A DNA stretch of 64,000 bases, from the NCBI RefSeq assembly GCF_000685095.1, contig NZ_BAYE01000003.1, positions 372,001 to 436,000 of the forward strand, given 5' to 3'. The notes beneath the pieces are model-generated. The model made no database searches. It was not told the DNA's origin and worked only from the letters and a program-made list of their open reading frames with translations. The position numbers were made by a program, and so were the translations under genes. This stretch comes from Paraburkholderia caledonica NBRC 102488 (GTDB lineage Bacteria > Pseudomonadota > Gammaproteobacteria > Burkholderiales > Burkholderiaceae). Numbering within the stretch: the stretch's first letter is position 1; every line of letters starts with the position of its first letter. This document shows positions 37,826 to 46,354 of this stretch, piece after piece.

Positions 37826-40063
37826 ATGCCGGACTATGACTTCAAAACACTTAACGACAAAGAATTTGAGGTTCTTTGCGCGGACTTAATCGGTAGCGAG
37901 TTCGGGGAGAGATTCGAGCGATTTAAGCCGGGGAAGGATTCTGGCGTAGATGGAAGATATTTTGAAAGCGACGGAAACGAGGTGGTTCTTCAGTGCAAAC
38001 ACTGGGCGAATAGCCCCTTTTCTAAGCTGTTGAATTACTTGGAAAAGGAGGAAAAACCGAAACTCGACAAGCTTAAGCCACGCAAATACTTATTAGCTAT
38101 ATCAAATCCGATTTCCAGATCCGAAAAAGCAAAAATTAGAATCGCGCTATCACCTTACATTGGTCGTGATGATGATATTTTTGCAAAAGAAGACTTAAAC
38201 TATTTGCTTGGGAAATTTCCTGAATGCGAAAGAAATAGCTATAAGTTATGGCTTCACAGTGCGAGTGTTCTCAGCTTTATTGCTCAAAGCGGAATTATGG
38301 GGCGAAGTGAGTTTTCGCTTGACGAAATTATCCAAAAGTCAGCAAGATACGCGATTACGGAGAAGCATGAGCAGGCTATCAAGGTACTGGAAAACCTTGG
38401 GGTTATTATCATTTCGGGCGACCCCGGCGTAGGAAAAACGACGTTGGCAGAGCATTTGTGTCTGCACTATGTTAGCAATGAATTTCAGTTTATTAACATT
38501 GCGGAGGACATTTCAGAGGGTGAGTCAGTATTCTCAAAAGAGGCGAAGCAGATATTTTACTTCGACGATTTTCTAGGAAGAAACTATCTTGAGGCGCTGC
38601 GTGGCCACGAAGGCGCGCATATTGGCGCGTTTATCAGAAGAATCGCAGGCACTAAAAATAAAAAGTTTGTGCTTACGTCGCGAAGTACGATATTGAATCA
38701 AGGAAAATTTTTGATCGATGCGTTCGAGCACGAAAAATTACATAATAATGAGTTTGAGCTACGTATCGATGCGTTAAAATTAATCGATAAGGCTAGGATT
38801 CTTTACAACCATATCTGGCATTCCGGTCTGTCGGAAGAATTTCGCGAGGTTTTTTACACTGATAAGCGATATAGGGCAGTGATTGAGCATAAAAACTTCA
38901 ACCCTCGAATAATCAATTATATAACCGATCCTGCCCGCCGCGAGTCCGAAAAGGTCGAAGAGTATTGGCCGTACATTCTCCGCTCTTTAACGGACCCGGC
39001 GCGGATTTGGGAGCATCCTTTCAATGTGCAACTTGACCATGCGCAGCGTACGATTGTGCTACTAGTCGTACTAGAAGGTAAGAGCTATAGTGAAAGGGCG
39101 CTTTCGATCGCATATCACCGCCTACTGGGCAGGCCTGGCAATCAAACGCTTCGGGGAGCACATGATTTGTCTGGCCATCTTAGGTTTTTAACCGGGTCAT
39201 TTTTGAATCGCGTGTTTTCAGGCGGGTCCGATGTCTCCTATAACCTTTTCAATCCATCAATTGGTGATTATGTCCTTCGCCGGTATGCAAATGATGTTGC
39301 GATGCTCCGCGACGCGGTAATTTGCATGCGGTCGCAAAACTGTGTTTCGACGCTGACCAACTTGAAAAATGCACAGTTTCTTGATGAAAAACTTGTTCGA
39401 TCGATATGCATTTCCGCTTTATCGGAAGCAACAACCGAGGGACTGGAGAATTACGAAATCGCCTATATTGCTCTCTTGTGTTTTCAACTAATTCCACCGT
39501 ATCAAAAAATTGACCTCATTCCCGAAGCCGTAAAATTCTTGGTCCGAGCGGGGAGCGTCAGTGATTCTTCATACTTGCTCTTTGTGGTCAAATGCGCGTT
39601 GGAACTTGATTGGATAACTTCCGACGCCGCAGTTGATTTCATATTCAGAAATATCGAGGATGTGCTTAATGATGATGATATTACTGAGACATTAGCCATA
39701 TTAACACTGCTGAGCAAGCACCCGGCTCACGACAATTTGCTAGAAGTTCTTAACGAACGTGTTATCGCTATAGCATCCGATAGCTTGGGGGAATTTATAG
39801 AGATCACGGATGCATTCGCTGGTTTAGCCCCAGGCGAAGATGACCGCGCGGAGGAAAAACTCGTGGATATGGTTATGCAAAAATTTGATGAGCTTGGCCT
39901 CGAAATAAACCGAAGTGACGCGGGACTTATCGTACGGTCTATTGACGTCGGTGGGCAATTGGAGAGCTATCAAGAGAATTCCTATGATGGGGATGAGCGG
40001 GAATATCATCACGTGCGGCCGTCCGGTCCGGACGAAGTCGATGACCTATTCGACCGCGGGTAA
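37826..40063 (+). CDS. Mrr-type restriction endonuclease fused to STAND-like (nSTAND3) NTPase
   Basis: A 745-residue, AT-rich gene. The N-terminus is a PD-(D/E)xK nuclease of the Mrr type: E13/E15, then D42 (GVDGRY) and Q56-x-K58 (VLQCKHW). Next comes a P-loop NTPase with Walker A G198-DPGVGKTT, a Walker B-like QIFYFDDFLG and a sensor-like FVLTSRSTI, as in the nSTAND3 group. The C-terminal 300 residues are helical and probably sense a phage ligand. Such nuclease-STAND proteins act as single-gene antiphage effectors that cut DNA after recognition. The role here is inferred from this architecture and the island context. Confidence 0.75.
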   Translation: MPDYDFKTLNDKEFEVLCADLIGSEFGERFERFKPGKDSGVDGRYFESDGNEVVLQCKHWANSPFSKLLNYLEKEEKPKLDKLKPRKYLLAISNPISRSEKAKIRIALSPYIGRDDDIFAKEDLNYLLGKFPECERNSYKLWLHSASVLSFIAQSGIMGRSEFSLDEIIQKSARYAITEKHEQAIKVLENLGVIIISGDPGVGKTTLAEHLCLHYVSNEFQFINIAEDISEGESVFSKEAKQIFYFDDFLGRNYLEALRGHEGAHIGAFIRRIAGTKNKKFVLTSRSTILNQGKFLIDAFEHEKLHNNEFELRIDALKLIDKARILYNHIWHSGLSEEFREVFYTDKRYRAVIEHKNFNPRIINYITDPARRESEKVEEYWPYILRSLTDPARIWEHPFNVQLDHAQRTIVLLVVLEGKSYSERALSIAYHRLLGRPGNQTLRGAHDLSGHLRFLTGSFLNRVFSGGSDVSYNLFNPSIGDYVLRRYANDVAMLRDAVICMRSQNCVSTLTNLKNAQFLDEKLVRSICISALSEATTEGLENYEIAYIALLCFQLIPPYQKIDLIPEAVKFLVRAGSVSDSSYLLFVVKCALELDWITSDAAVDFIFRNIEDVLNDDDITETLAILTLLSKHPAHDNLLEVLNERVIAIASDSLGEFIEITDAFAGLAPGEDDRAEEKLVDMVMQKFDELGLEINRSDAGLIVRSIDVGGQLESYQENSYDGDEREYHHVRPSGPDEVDDLFDRG

Positions 40064-40148
40064 CGGTACTCGTACTCTTCCCGTCGACGCTGGGGTATGC
40101 GCCTGCTCACGGCAAGATCGCTGGACTTCCTTAGGCCTCCATAAAACT

Positions 40149-40228
40149 GCGGGTCCTCCGCCCCCTCTCGGAAGCGTGGGCATTGCGCGCGCCCGACCTT
40201 CGTCTAGCTATGAAATTTTCAAATTTGG
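40149..40228 (+). repeat. Packaging-site (cos)-like repeat, copy A
   Basis: An 80-bp sequence that matches 46260-46339 at 73 positions; the first 53 bp differ at one base only. It begins GCGGGTCCTCCGCC, has GCATTGCGCGCGCCCGAC in the middle and a TTTCAAATTTGG end. Copy B lies directly upstream of a Nu1-like gene, the usual place for a cos site, hence the call. No cleavage site can be fixed from sequence. Confidence 0.55.
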
Positions 40229-40437
40229 GTAACAGGTAACAAAAAGGTTTACGCTTTACTCGCGGAACCCCCGCAGAGTATGGCTTACAGCAACTTGTGA
40301 AGGTGACAAATCCGTTGACATTGAGTTACCTTGGTTGATGCTTAATTGACACCACGAGGCTGCACGGTATTGCCCGTCGGCCAGAAATACTGAACAGGTA
40401 ACAAAATCATCCGACGTGTTACCCGCTGAGTACATGG

Positions 40438-40531
40438 GGGACGCCGCCGCGAACTTACCGTGCCGCATATGTGGCCGGACGGCACGACGATGCCCGACGA
40501 GCGGGTAACGATTATCCCAAGCTTGTTGTAA
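40438..40531 (+). pseudogene. C-terminal remnant of a small-terminase-like gene
   Basis: The last codons read MWPDGTTMPDERVTIIPSLL then stop. The region downstream of the second repeat contains the similar VWPNGEVARDERVTVIPALL at 46829-46888. The N-terminal helix-turn-helix part is missing or unrecognisable here. Confidence 0.5.
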
Positions 40532-40606
40532 TCGCTAGCCCGGACGAGCATTTAATGCGACGTACCGCAGGCCTGGAATGCTTACATCCATCCCGAGGAA
40601 AACGCG

Positions 40607-40831
40607 ATGCGCAAATACACATTTAGCGTTATCTGGTCTGACGAGGACTCGGAGCACGTTCGTGTGTGCGCAGAGTTTTCAAGTCTGTCGTGGCTTGAGA
40701 AAACTCCGGAAGCCGCATTGGAGGGTATCCGGAATCTGGTTGCGGAAACTGTGGCCGAACTCATCCAGAGCGACGAGCCACTTCCGGAGCCCTTGACGCG
40801 CATCCCACCGTCTGGGCGCGCTATTGGCTGA
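40607..40831 (+). CDS. Orphan HicB-like antitoxin domain
   Basis: A 74-residue protein with GAGGA before the ATG. RKYTFSVIWSDEDSEHVRVC, then AEFSSLSWLEKTPEAALEGI, is the HicB partial RNase-H-like fold. The C-terminal DNA-binding ribbon usual for this subtype is absent: the reading ends soon after PLPEPLTRIP. In another frame the next 120 bp read WLNGPEKEAAIKAGIAADPD, an antitoxin-like phrase, suggesting a broken or fused second gene. No HicA toxin is adjacent. Confidence 0.6.
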   Translation: MRKYTFSVIWSDEDSEHVRVCAEFSSLSWLEKTPEAALEGIRNLVAETVAELIQSDEPLPEPLTRIPPSGRAIG

Positions 40832-40951
40832 ACGGGCCAGAGAAGGAGGCCGCAATCAAGGCGGGCATTGCGGCCGACCCGGACACATTCAAGATGAGCG
40901 AAGAAGATATCAAACGGAGAAGATTGCTTCGGGATGAACCGAAAAGGAACG

Positions 40952-41692
40952 CTAGAGCAAAGGGGGGTCCGCGCCGTCGGAATTTTGGCGCTCGTAGCTC
41001 TCCATAAGCGCTTTGAGCTTGGGTATCGCGCCGTCGGCCCACGCGGAATGTTTCCAGTGCGGTTCCAACGTGCCGAGATGTGCTCTGCGTGACAGTGGCG
41101 TCTTGATCCTTATCGGCTTATTGGAACCGGTGACGAGCGACGTGACACTGTCGTTCAGTTCAACGCGCGGCATTTCCCGGGGACGCCCTTTCTTCGGCCC
41201 GCTAGGCCAAATAGGCGAAAACTCGGCCCACGCGTCGCGGATGGCATCGTTACAACGAGCAATCAGCTCTTGCCCGTAAGCGGCGACGAGACGCGCAAAC
41301 TGCGTTTCCCTGCGCTCCTGTTCCTCTTCGGCTGCTTTCCACTTTTCTAGCCGCTGTCGCCGCTCTGCTTCCCACTGTTTGTCGGCCTCTTCCCGTGCGC
41401 GTTGCTTTGCTTTTGATGCGTCACGCGCGGCTGTCTGCTTGATCTTTACTTCTTCGCTCTGCGCGGGGCGTAACGCTTCGCCGGCGGGAAGGGACAACGT
41501 AAGCATCTTCTCCTTGCCGTTCACTTGGATTTCAATCTGCTGGCCGCCGTTGGCGAACGCCTGAAGATACAGGTTGGCTCCAAAGAAGCCTTCGAAACCA
41601 TCTCCTACGCGTGAGGTGAATTCTAAGGCCGCGCTTTCCAAGGCTTCGGTGAGCCGCGCAGGAGTTATCGGGCCAAGGATTTTTATTCTCAT
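40952..41692 (-). CDS. Hypothetical protein with central coiled coil
   Basis: A 246-residue protein. Residues about 1-85 look globular (MRIKILGPITPARLTEALES). Residues about 88-135 form a highly charged helix (KAKQRAREEADKQWEAERRQ). The C-terminal part is helical with a basic region, SGPKKGRPREMPRVELNDSV. No family recognised; a phage-related gene is likely from its place beside the packaging-like repeat. It faces the orphan HicB gene. Confidence 0.55.
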   Translation of the reverse strand: MRIKILGPITPARLTEALESAALEFTSRVGDGFEGFFGANLYLQAFANGGQQIEIQVNGKEKMLTLSLPAGEALRPAQSEEVKIKQTAARDASKAKQRAREEADKQWEAERRQRLEKWKAAEEEQERRETQFARLVAAYGQELIARCNDAIRDAWAEFSPIWPSGPKKGRPREMPRVELNDSVTSLVTGSNKPIRIKTPLSRRAHLGTLEPHWKHSAWADGAIPKLKALMESYERQNSDGADPPLL

Positions 41693-42018
41693 GGGATTCG
41701 AAGTTATAAGTCGATGCAGGTTATTTTAGCCGCTGCCGCGTAGCCCTCGCGATTTCCTGCGCAGTTGAATGGTCTTTGTCCCCAAAAGGCGTTTAAAATT
41801 TTCAAAAAAACATTTGTTGCTTTTGTGACGTTGCTTTGTGTAATGGAAAAATTTGGCAGATCGTGTATTTCAACTTAGAACGACACTCGGTGATATTTCT
41901 GCGAGGTATTTGCATTGCCGACCATCGGGGCATGCTCTTTTCACAAAGCTTAGGTGTGGCTTTCGCACGGTCTTGTCCGCCTTCTGAAGCCGAGGCCTGC
42001 ACGCCGTAATTTCCAAGG
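41693..42018. other. 325-bp AT-rich gap
   Basis: Nothing recognisable; it lies between the reverse-strand coiled-coil gene start and the EcoRII-like fragment. Confidence 0.4.
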
Positions 42019-42270
42019 CTAAAAATTTGCGTCTTCCACGGACTCCCACGCCGTCGCATTTTTCCGGTAGCAGTCTGCGCCACTAGGAATCAGCACGCAG
42101 CGCAATTGGCCGGACCGGTCAAAGCCAATCAGGATGTTGTTGCCGGCGTGGGCTCGCGACATGACCTTATTTTCTTGAAAATAGAGGCGATATTCGGAAC
42201 GGCTAGGATGATTCCGCCTCGCGTCGTACCAAGTGACCTTTGCGGAATCGGTGGTATCCTCGCCCCGCAC
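42019..42270 (-). pseudogene. Fragment resembling the N-terminal domain of EcoRII-type restriction enzymes
   Basis: An 83-residue reverse reading from GTG: VTWYDARRNHPSRSEYRLYF, then a MSRAHAGNNILIGF block and LRCVLIPSG. This pattern occurs near the N-terminus of EcoRII-like type II endonucleases, in the DNA-recognition half. The catalytic domain is missing, and homologous-looking sequence runs a few codons past the GTG to a stop, so this is probably a remnant. A stand-alone small protein cannot be excluded. Confidence 0.45.
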
Positions 42271-42317
42271 GGTGAAGATCGCTTGTGGTTCAAAGCAAAA
42301 GATATTTAGGACCTACT

Positions 42318-43022
42318 ATGACAACCATGGCCAGCGCTATTCGGCACTTCGTTCAAGCATCGCCTTCTGGCCTTACGTCCCGTGAGATCAGAGATCATAT
42401 TAGCAGCGCCTACCCTGACAGATGGACACCCGGCACGTTGACCGCTCACCTTTACGGTTGTGCTGTTAACCAGGCTAAAGCATATCTGCACCACAAGTCG
42501 GCCGAAAAATTCCTGTACCGGGCCGACGATGGGAGGTTTCACATATACGACGAGGACAAACACGGACCGAATGTCTGGGCACCAGTCGTTGATGGTTCCC
42601 CGGCCACCGGAGAGCAAGACGATGACTATGCCGTGGAGCAACTGATTGAAACGTCGATCAGTCTCGAACGGGACGTGGAAGAACATTTGATTCGTAATCT
42701 AGAAACGCTGGAGAAGGGACTGCGTTTCGTAGAGCGTCAGGCGGTCATCGACGTCGGCCGGGTCGACATACTTGCACAAGACGCAGGCGGGCGGCGTGTG
42801 GTCATCGAGTTGAAAGTCGGTGAAGCAAGAGACTCCGCCGTTGGCCAAATCGCTCGATACCTCGGTTGGTACGCACGCCAGGACGGCAAGCCACCACGAG
42901 GAATGTTGATTGCCAGCGATTTCCCTGAGGCTGTACGTTATGCAGCAGAAGCGGTAAAAGAGCTTGCGTTGATACGATATCGCGTTCAGTTTGCATTCAG
43001 CTCAATCGGCGTTGATGACTGA
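42318..43022 (+). CDS. NucS-like (DUF91) endonuclease-domain protein with N-terminal HTH
   Basis: A 234-residue protein. AGGA lies seven bases before the ATG at 42318. The first 60 residues look like a winged helix (SGLTSREIRDHISSAYPDRW). The C-terminal 120 residues match the NucS nuclease core: D150 in VGRVDILAQ, E164-L-K166 in VVIELKVG, and Q177 in AVGQIARYLGWYA. NucS/EndoMS proteins cut branched or mismatched DNA; island-borne versions fused to other domains are candidate restriction or defence proteins. The role here is inferred. Confidence 0.72.
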   Translation: MTTMASAIRHFVQASPSGLTSREIRDHISSAYPDRWTPGTLTAHLYGCAVNQAKAYLHHKSAEKFLYRADDGRFHIYDEDKHGPNVWAPVVDGSPATGEQDDDYAVEQLIETSISLERDVEEHLIRNLETLEKGLRFVERQAVIDVGRVDILAQDAGGRRVVIELKVGEARDSAVGQIARYLGWYARQDGKPPRGMLIASDFPEAVRYAAEAVKELALIRYRVQFAFSSIGVDD

Positions 43023-43129
43023 CATCGCGAGGCGGGTTCCCGTGACGAGTGACATTGCCGCATCACCGTCAGTGCTCGGCAGGGAACCAACGACAGACAG
43101 CCCGGCTGCCGCAACTTGCAGTACTTCGG

Positions 43130-43330
43130 CTAACGACGACGACTTGGGTCAGCGCCCATTTCCTTGAGGCGGTTACGCAGTCGCTGGTTGTCTGCGAATA
43201 GGCCACCGAAGGCCAGCACGAACAGCAGCAGATAAAACCATTCACCGCTGTAGTGAATGAGCCCCCACGCGGCACCGGCGCATGCCACAGCGGCCAGCAG
43301 AAGCGCGGACTTGTCCAGTAGCCAGGTCAT
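43130..43330 (-). CDS. Small two-span membrane protein
   Basis: A 66-residue protein with two hydrophobic helices (SALLLAAVACAGAAWGLI and WFYLLLFVLAFGGLFA) and a basic tail (NQRLRNRLKEMGADPSRRR). Its ATG overlaps the stop of the upstream gene (43327-43330), so the two are coupled. A holin-like or immunity-like function is possible; nothing more can be read. Confidence 0.6.
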   Translation of the reverse strand: MTWLLDKSALLLAAVACAGAAWGLIHYSGEWFYLLLFVLAFGGLFADNQRLRNRLKEMGADPSRRR

Positions 43331-43782
43331 GCGGCCACCGTTTGGCGGCTGGCTAGGAATCCATAGTTACGGCGTGTGGGCGTTTCGATCATAACTTCCG
43401 GGTGGCGTTGAATGAACGCCAGCATCGTATCGGGGATCACCACGCCCAACCGGCCCGCTGCCGTTCGGGCTGTGCTCGCGGCGGTAGAGGTCGTGCATTT
43501 AAGGGCGGTATTTGCAGCGACGATAAGCGACCCGATGCATGCGCCCACATAGAACGATGCCGACAATGCGCCGACTACCGATAGTGCTTCGAGCGCCGTA
43601 GTCGCGCCGATCAACTCGCCGACCGTCGCGCCGGGTCCGAGGCTCTTTAACGCGCTGAGCATCGTCGCAATATTCGACGCCGCCGCCTGAATGCTTCCAA
43701 ATAGGCTACTTGGCGCGGGCAGACCCAGTGCGCTCATGTTCGTTGTAAATGCCTTGCCGAAGTCGCCGCAAGTAATGGCCAT
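43327..43782 (-). CDS. Membrane-associated hypothetical protein
   Basis: A 151-residue protein starting MAITCGDFGKAFTTNMSALG. The middle contains a Ser/Ala-rich segment (FGSIQAAASNIATMLSALKS) and one strong hydrophobic stretch (FYVGACIGSLIVAANTAL). The C-terminus is polar. A TTG six codons upstream is an alternative start. It is coupled to a small two-span membrane protein; such pairs can be toxin/immunity or lysis units, but neither member is recognised. Confidence 0.55.
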   Translation of the reverse strand: MAITCGDFGKAFTTNMSALGLPAPSSLFGSIQAAASNIATMLSALKSLGPGATVGELIGATTALEALSVVGALSASFYVGACIGSLIVAANTALKCTTSTAASTARTAAGRLGVVIPDTMLAFIQRHPEVMIETPTRRNYGFLASRQTVAA

Positions 43783-44235
43783 AATGCGCTCTGTATTCAA
43801 CTAGAGGGCACTGATTTTAACTGACAAATACCACGAAATAACGGATACACCGAAGTTGATGCGCTTTGCATGAGTAAGCGCAATTTGGACGAGGTGTTTT
43901 GAGGAAGTCATCCGGGGACACATCGCGCACGCACGGAGCCAGCTTGTGCAGCCAGAACGGGCGTTGAGGCGACCCGGATAGTTCGAGGGCGAGCAGGAGG
44001 CATTCGAAGCCTTGCACGAAGCGATGGTAGGTATACAGGTAGTGGTGACCGGTCGTTCCATTCTCGCGAGGGCTACCTTTGCTGACGTGGAATCGCAGAT
44101 TACTTCATCGTTTCTAACATTTCGCCTACGGCGATTGACGTTTAGTTTGGACCGACTCGCTACCCATTTGTCAAAGCCATCGCTAAATGGTATAGCTTTA
44201 CCCAATTCAATATAGTCAACGGAAACGGGGCGGGA
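43783..44235. other. 450-bp gap containing a pseudogene
   Basis: It holds the decayed copy of the 37306 gene (43912-44097) and an AT-rich stretch that probably carries the AIPR promoter. Confidence 0.5.
43912..44097 (+). pseudogene. Decayed copy of the 37306-37638 gene
   Basis: The DNA aligns closely with the second half of the intact gene (for example GCCTTGCACGA then GCGATGGT in both). The TGG codon in GRPGW is TAG here, an in-frame stop, and the N-terminal part is missing. It lies upstream of the AIPR gene just as the intact copy lies upstream of the nuclease-STAND gene. Confidence 0.7.
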
Positions 44236-46221
44236 ATGGCAAAGAACGACCTGATTGTCTTGGACACGATACTTGACCAACGCTGCGCGGTGGAGAACAA
44301 CAATGACCGCGGCGAAGTGTTCGAACATTTCGTTTTGGGGCAAGTCCTGATGAACTACGACCTAACCGATGAACAAATCGACATTGGGTGGGTTGACGGG
44401 GCGCTCGACGGCGGGATTGATGGCTTTTACACATTCGTAAATGGCCACTTGGTCACCGATCCTTCGAGCCATGTCTGGCCGAGGTCGAGTGCCGAGATTG
44501 ATTTATTTATTGTTTCCTGCAAACACCACGACACGTTTCAGCAGGTGACAATGGATGCACTACTTGCGTCCTCTCAGGAACTCTTTGATTTAGGTAAAGC
44601 GCCCTCCGATCTGCGTGGAAAGTACTCTGTCGAGGTGTTGGCGGCAAGAGACTGTTTTGCAACCGCCTTCAAGAAACTGGCTATCACGAATCCACAGATT
44701 CGGGTAAAAATGATATATGCCTCTCGGGGCGATTCGCAGAAACTCGGGGATACAATAGCCGCGCGCGGCAATCAACTCAAAGCGCTATTCCAGGACTTAT
44801 TCAGTGGGGTGGTGGCGGACTTCCAGTTTTTGGGAGCGGCCGAACTTGTCGAGTTGCAACGTAGGGTCCGAGCCCTAACATTAAGCCTTCCGTTCATTGA
44901 ACACCTAGCTGCACAGGACGGCTACATTGTTCTCGCGCGCTTGGGGGACTACGCGCGCTTTGTTGCTGACGAAAATCTAGAATTGCGGCGCTATCTTTTC
45001 GACTCAAACGTGCGAGACTATTTAAATTCCAATAACATAAACACTGGGATTGAATTGACGCTGGCTGATGAAAATTCACCTAGTTTTTGGTGGCTAAATA
45101 ATGGAGTCACTATGTTGGCAACCAATGCGGCTGCTACGGGAAAATATTTGAATGTGCGGGATATTCAGATTGTAAATGGATTGCAGACCACGGAAACTTT
45201 ATTTAAGCATTTTATTCGCGGCCGACGAAAGGAGAACGAAGAGAAGCCGATTTTGATTAAAGTAATCGTATCAACTGATGCGCAGATTAGGGACAGAATT
45301 ATCCGGGCGACGAATAGTCAAAGTGCAGTAGAAGTGGCTGCCCTGCACGCTACCGATCCGATTCAGCGAGACATTGAGACTGTTCTAGAAGCAAAAGAAT
45401 GGTTTTATGAGAGACGGACTAATTACTTTAAGAATGCGGGTCGAGCGCCAGCCCGAATTGTTACTCCAAATTTTTTGGCCGCCGCGTCCATTGCGCTGCT
45501 GTTAAAGAATCCCGAGGCGGCCGCTGGGTACAAGGCGAAGCACACCCGTGAGCAGGAGGCTTACGACATCGTATTCTCTCGACATTTTCCAATACAAGTC
45601 TGGCCCGTGGTCGTCTCGCTCATGAAAGAGGCTGAATGGCTTCTGACAAAAAATAGCCCTGCCCGGGCGGCAGGACGAGGAACGATTGTTAGAAAGTGGC
45701 GCTCTGTCCTAGCCTATACCTGCGCTGCTGCGTCCCTTGGTACCTTTGAATTCACGGTTGTTCAATTGTCCAATTTGGTGCTCAACGCGAATACCACGTC
45801 GACGATGCAGCGTTGCTATGAAGCGATTGCGCATCTATGTAAAAAGTCACCTCGATTGAGCGGTTCGGCTGTCCACGATGCGTGCGGTGCAGTGACGAGC
45901 GTTTTTCCGATCACTGGGAATTACGCGGCAGGTAAGCGCCATTTGCCGAACCGCAAGCCGGTAACCAGAATCCCCGCTCGTGTAAGTGTCGATGTATTGA
46001 AAATGGTTGCCGATGCACTTCCCGCGCAACCTTGGAAGCCTGCGACACACACCCAAGTAGCTCGAACGCTTGGCCTTCCGACAGCGAGAGTACAAGCGGC
46101 AATTCGAGAACTTATCGCTACAGGGGTTTTCAACGAACAAATTGATGGAATCGTCTACGACAGGGATGGCAAGGAAATAGCAAGAGATCACGAGCGCTTG
46201 GCAGGAACTAAGGCGGTATGA
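44236..46221 (+). CDS. AIPR-family abortive phage infection protein
   Basis: A 661-residue protein of the AIPR group. An N-terminal nuclease-like region (DGALDGGIDGFYTF, then IDLFIVSCKHHDTF, a D-x-n-x-S-x-K-like arrangement) is followed by the AIPR core: LFDSNVRDYLNSNNINTGIE, PSFWWLNNGVTM and DIQIVNGLQTTETL. The C-terminus has a winged-helix-like segment (THTQVARTLGLPTARVQAAI). AIPR proteins mediate abortive infection and are often found in restriction or DISARM-like contexts; here the gene stands alone. It is AT-rich compared with the core genes. Confidence 0.78.
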   Translation: MAKNDLIVLDTILDQRCAVENNNDRGEVFEHFVLGQVLMNYDLTDEQIDIGWVDGALDGGIDGFYTFVNGHLVTDPSSHVWPRSSAEIDLFIVSCKHHDTFQQVTMDALLASSQELFDLGKAPSDLRGKYSVEVLAARDCFATAFKKLAITNPQIRVKMIYASRGDSQKLGDTIAARGNQLKALFQDLFSGVVADFQFLGAAELVELQRRVRALTLSLPFIEHLAAQDGYIVLARLGDYARFVADENLELRRYLFDSNVRDYLNSNNINTGIELTLADENSPSFWWLNNGVTMLATNAAATGKYLNVRDIQIVNGLQTTETLFKHFIRGRRKENEEKPILIKVIVSTDAQIRDRIIRATNSQSAVEVAALHATDPIQRDIETVLEAKEWFYERRTNYFKNAGRAPARIVTPNFLAAASIALLLKNPEAAAGYKAKHTREQEAYDIVFSRHFPIQVWPVVVSLMKEAEWLLTKNSPARAAGRGTIVRKWRSVLAYTCAAASLGTFEFTVVQLSNLVLNANTTSTMQRCYEAIAHLCKKSPRLSGSAVHDACGAVTSVFPITGNYAAGKRHLPNRKPVTRIPARVSVDVLKMVADALPAQPWKPATHTQVARTLGLPTARVQAAIRELIATGVFNEQIDGIVYDRDGKEIARDHERLAGTKAV

Positions 46222-46259
46222 CTTACATCGCTAGGTAGCGCGCCGACGGAGGCCGGTCG

Positions 46260-46339
46260 GCGGGTCCTCCGCCCCCTCTCGAAAGCGTGGGCATTGCGCG
46301 CGCCCGACCTTCCGCTAGATAAAAAAATTTCAAATTTGG
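46260..46339 (+). repeat. Packaging-site (cos)-like repeat, copy B
   Basis: The partner of 40149-40228 (7 differences in 80 bp). It lies 38 bp after the AIPR stop and 15 bp before the start of a Nu1-like gene. Confidence 0.55.
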
Positions 46340-46354
46340 TTGTCAGTTCACACC

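Larger units (their letters stand above)
40064..40606. other. 540-bp region holding packaging-site-like repeat A and decayed small-terminase remnant
   Basis: No intact gene. It contains the 80-bp repeat (40149-40228), several GGTAAC/GTTACC words between 40228 and 40510, and a terminase-like C-terminal remnant ending at 40531. Confidence 0.6.

Noticed and set aside
41802..42083. Reverse 93-residue reading in the AT-rich gap
   Set aside because: Overlaps the EcoRII-like fragment in another frame; composition is not protein-like.
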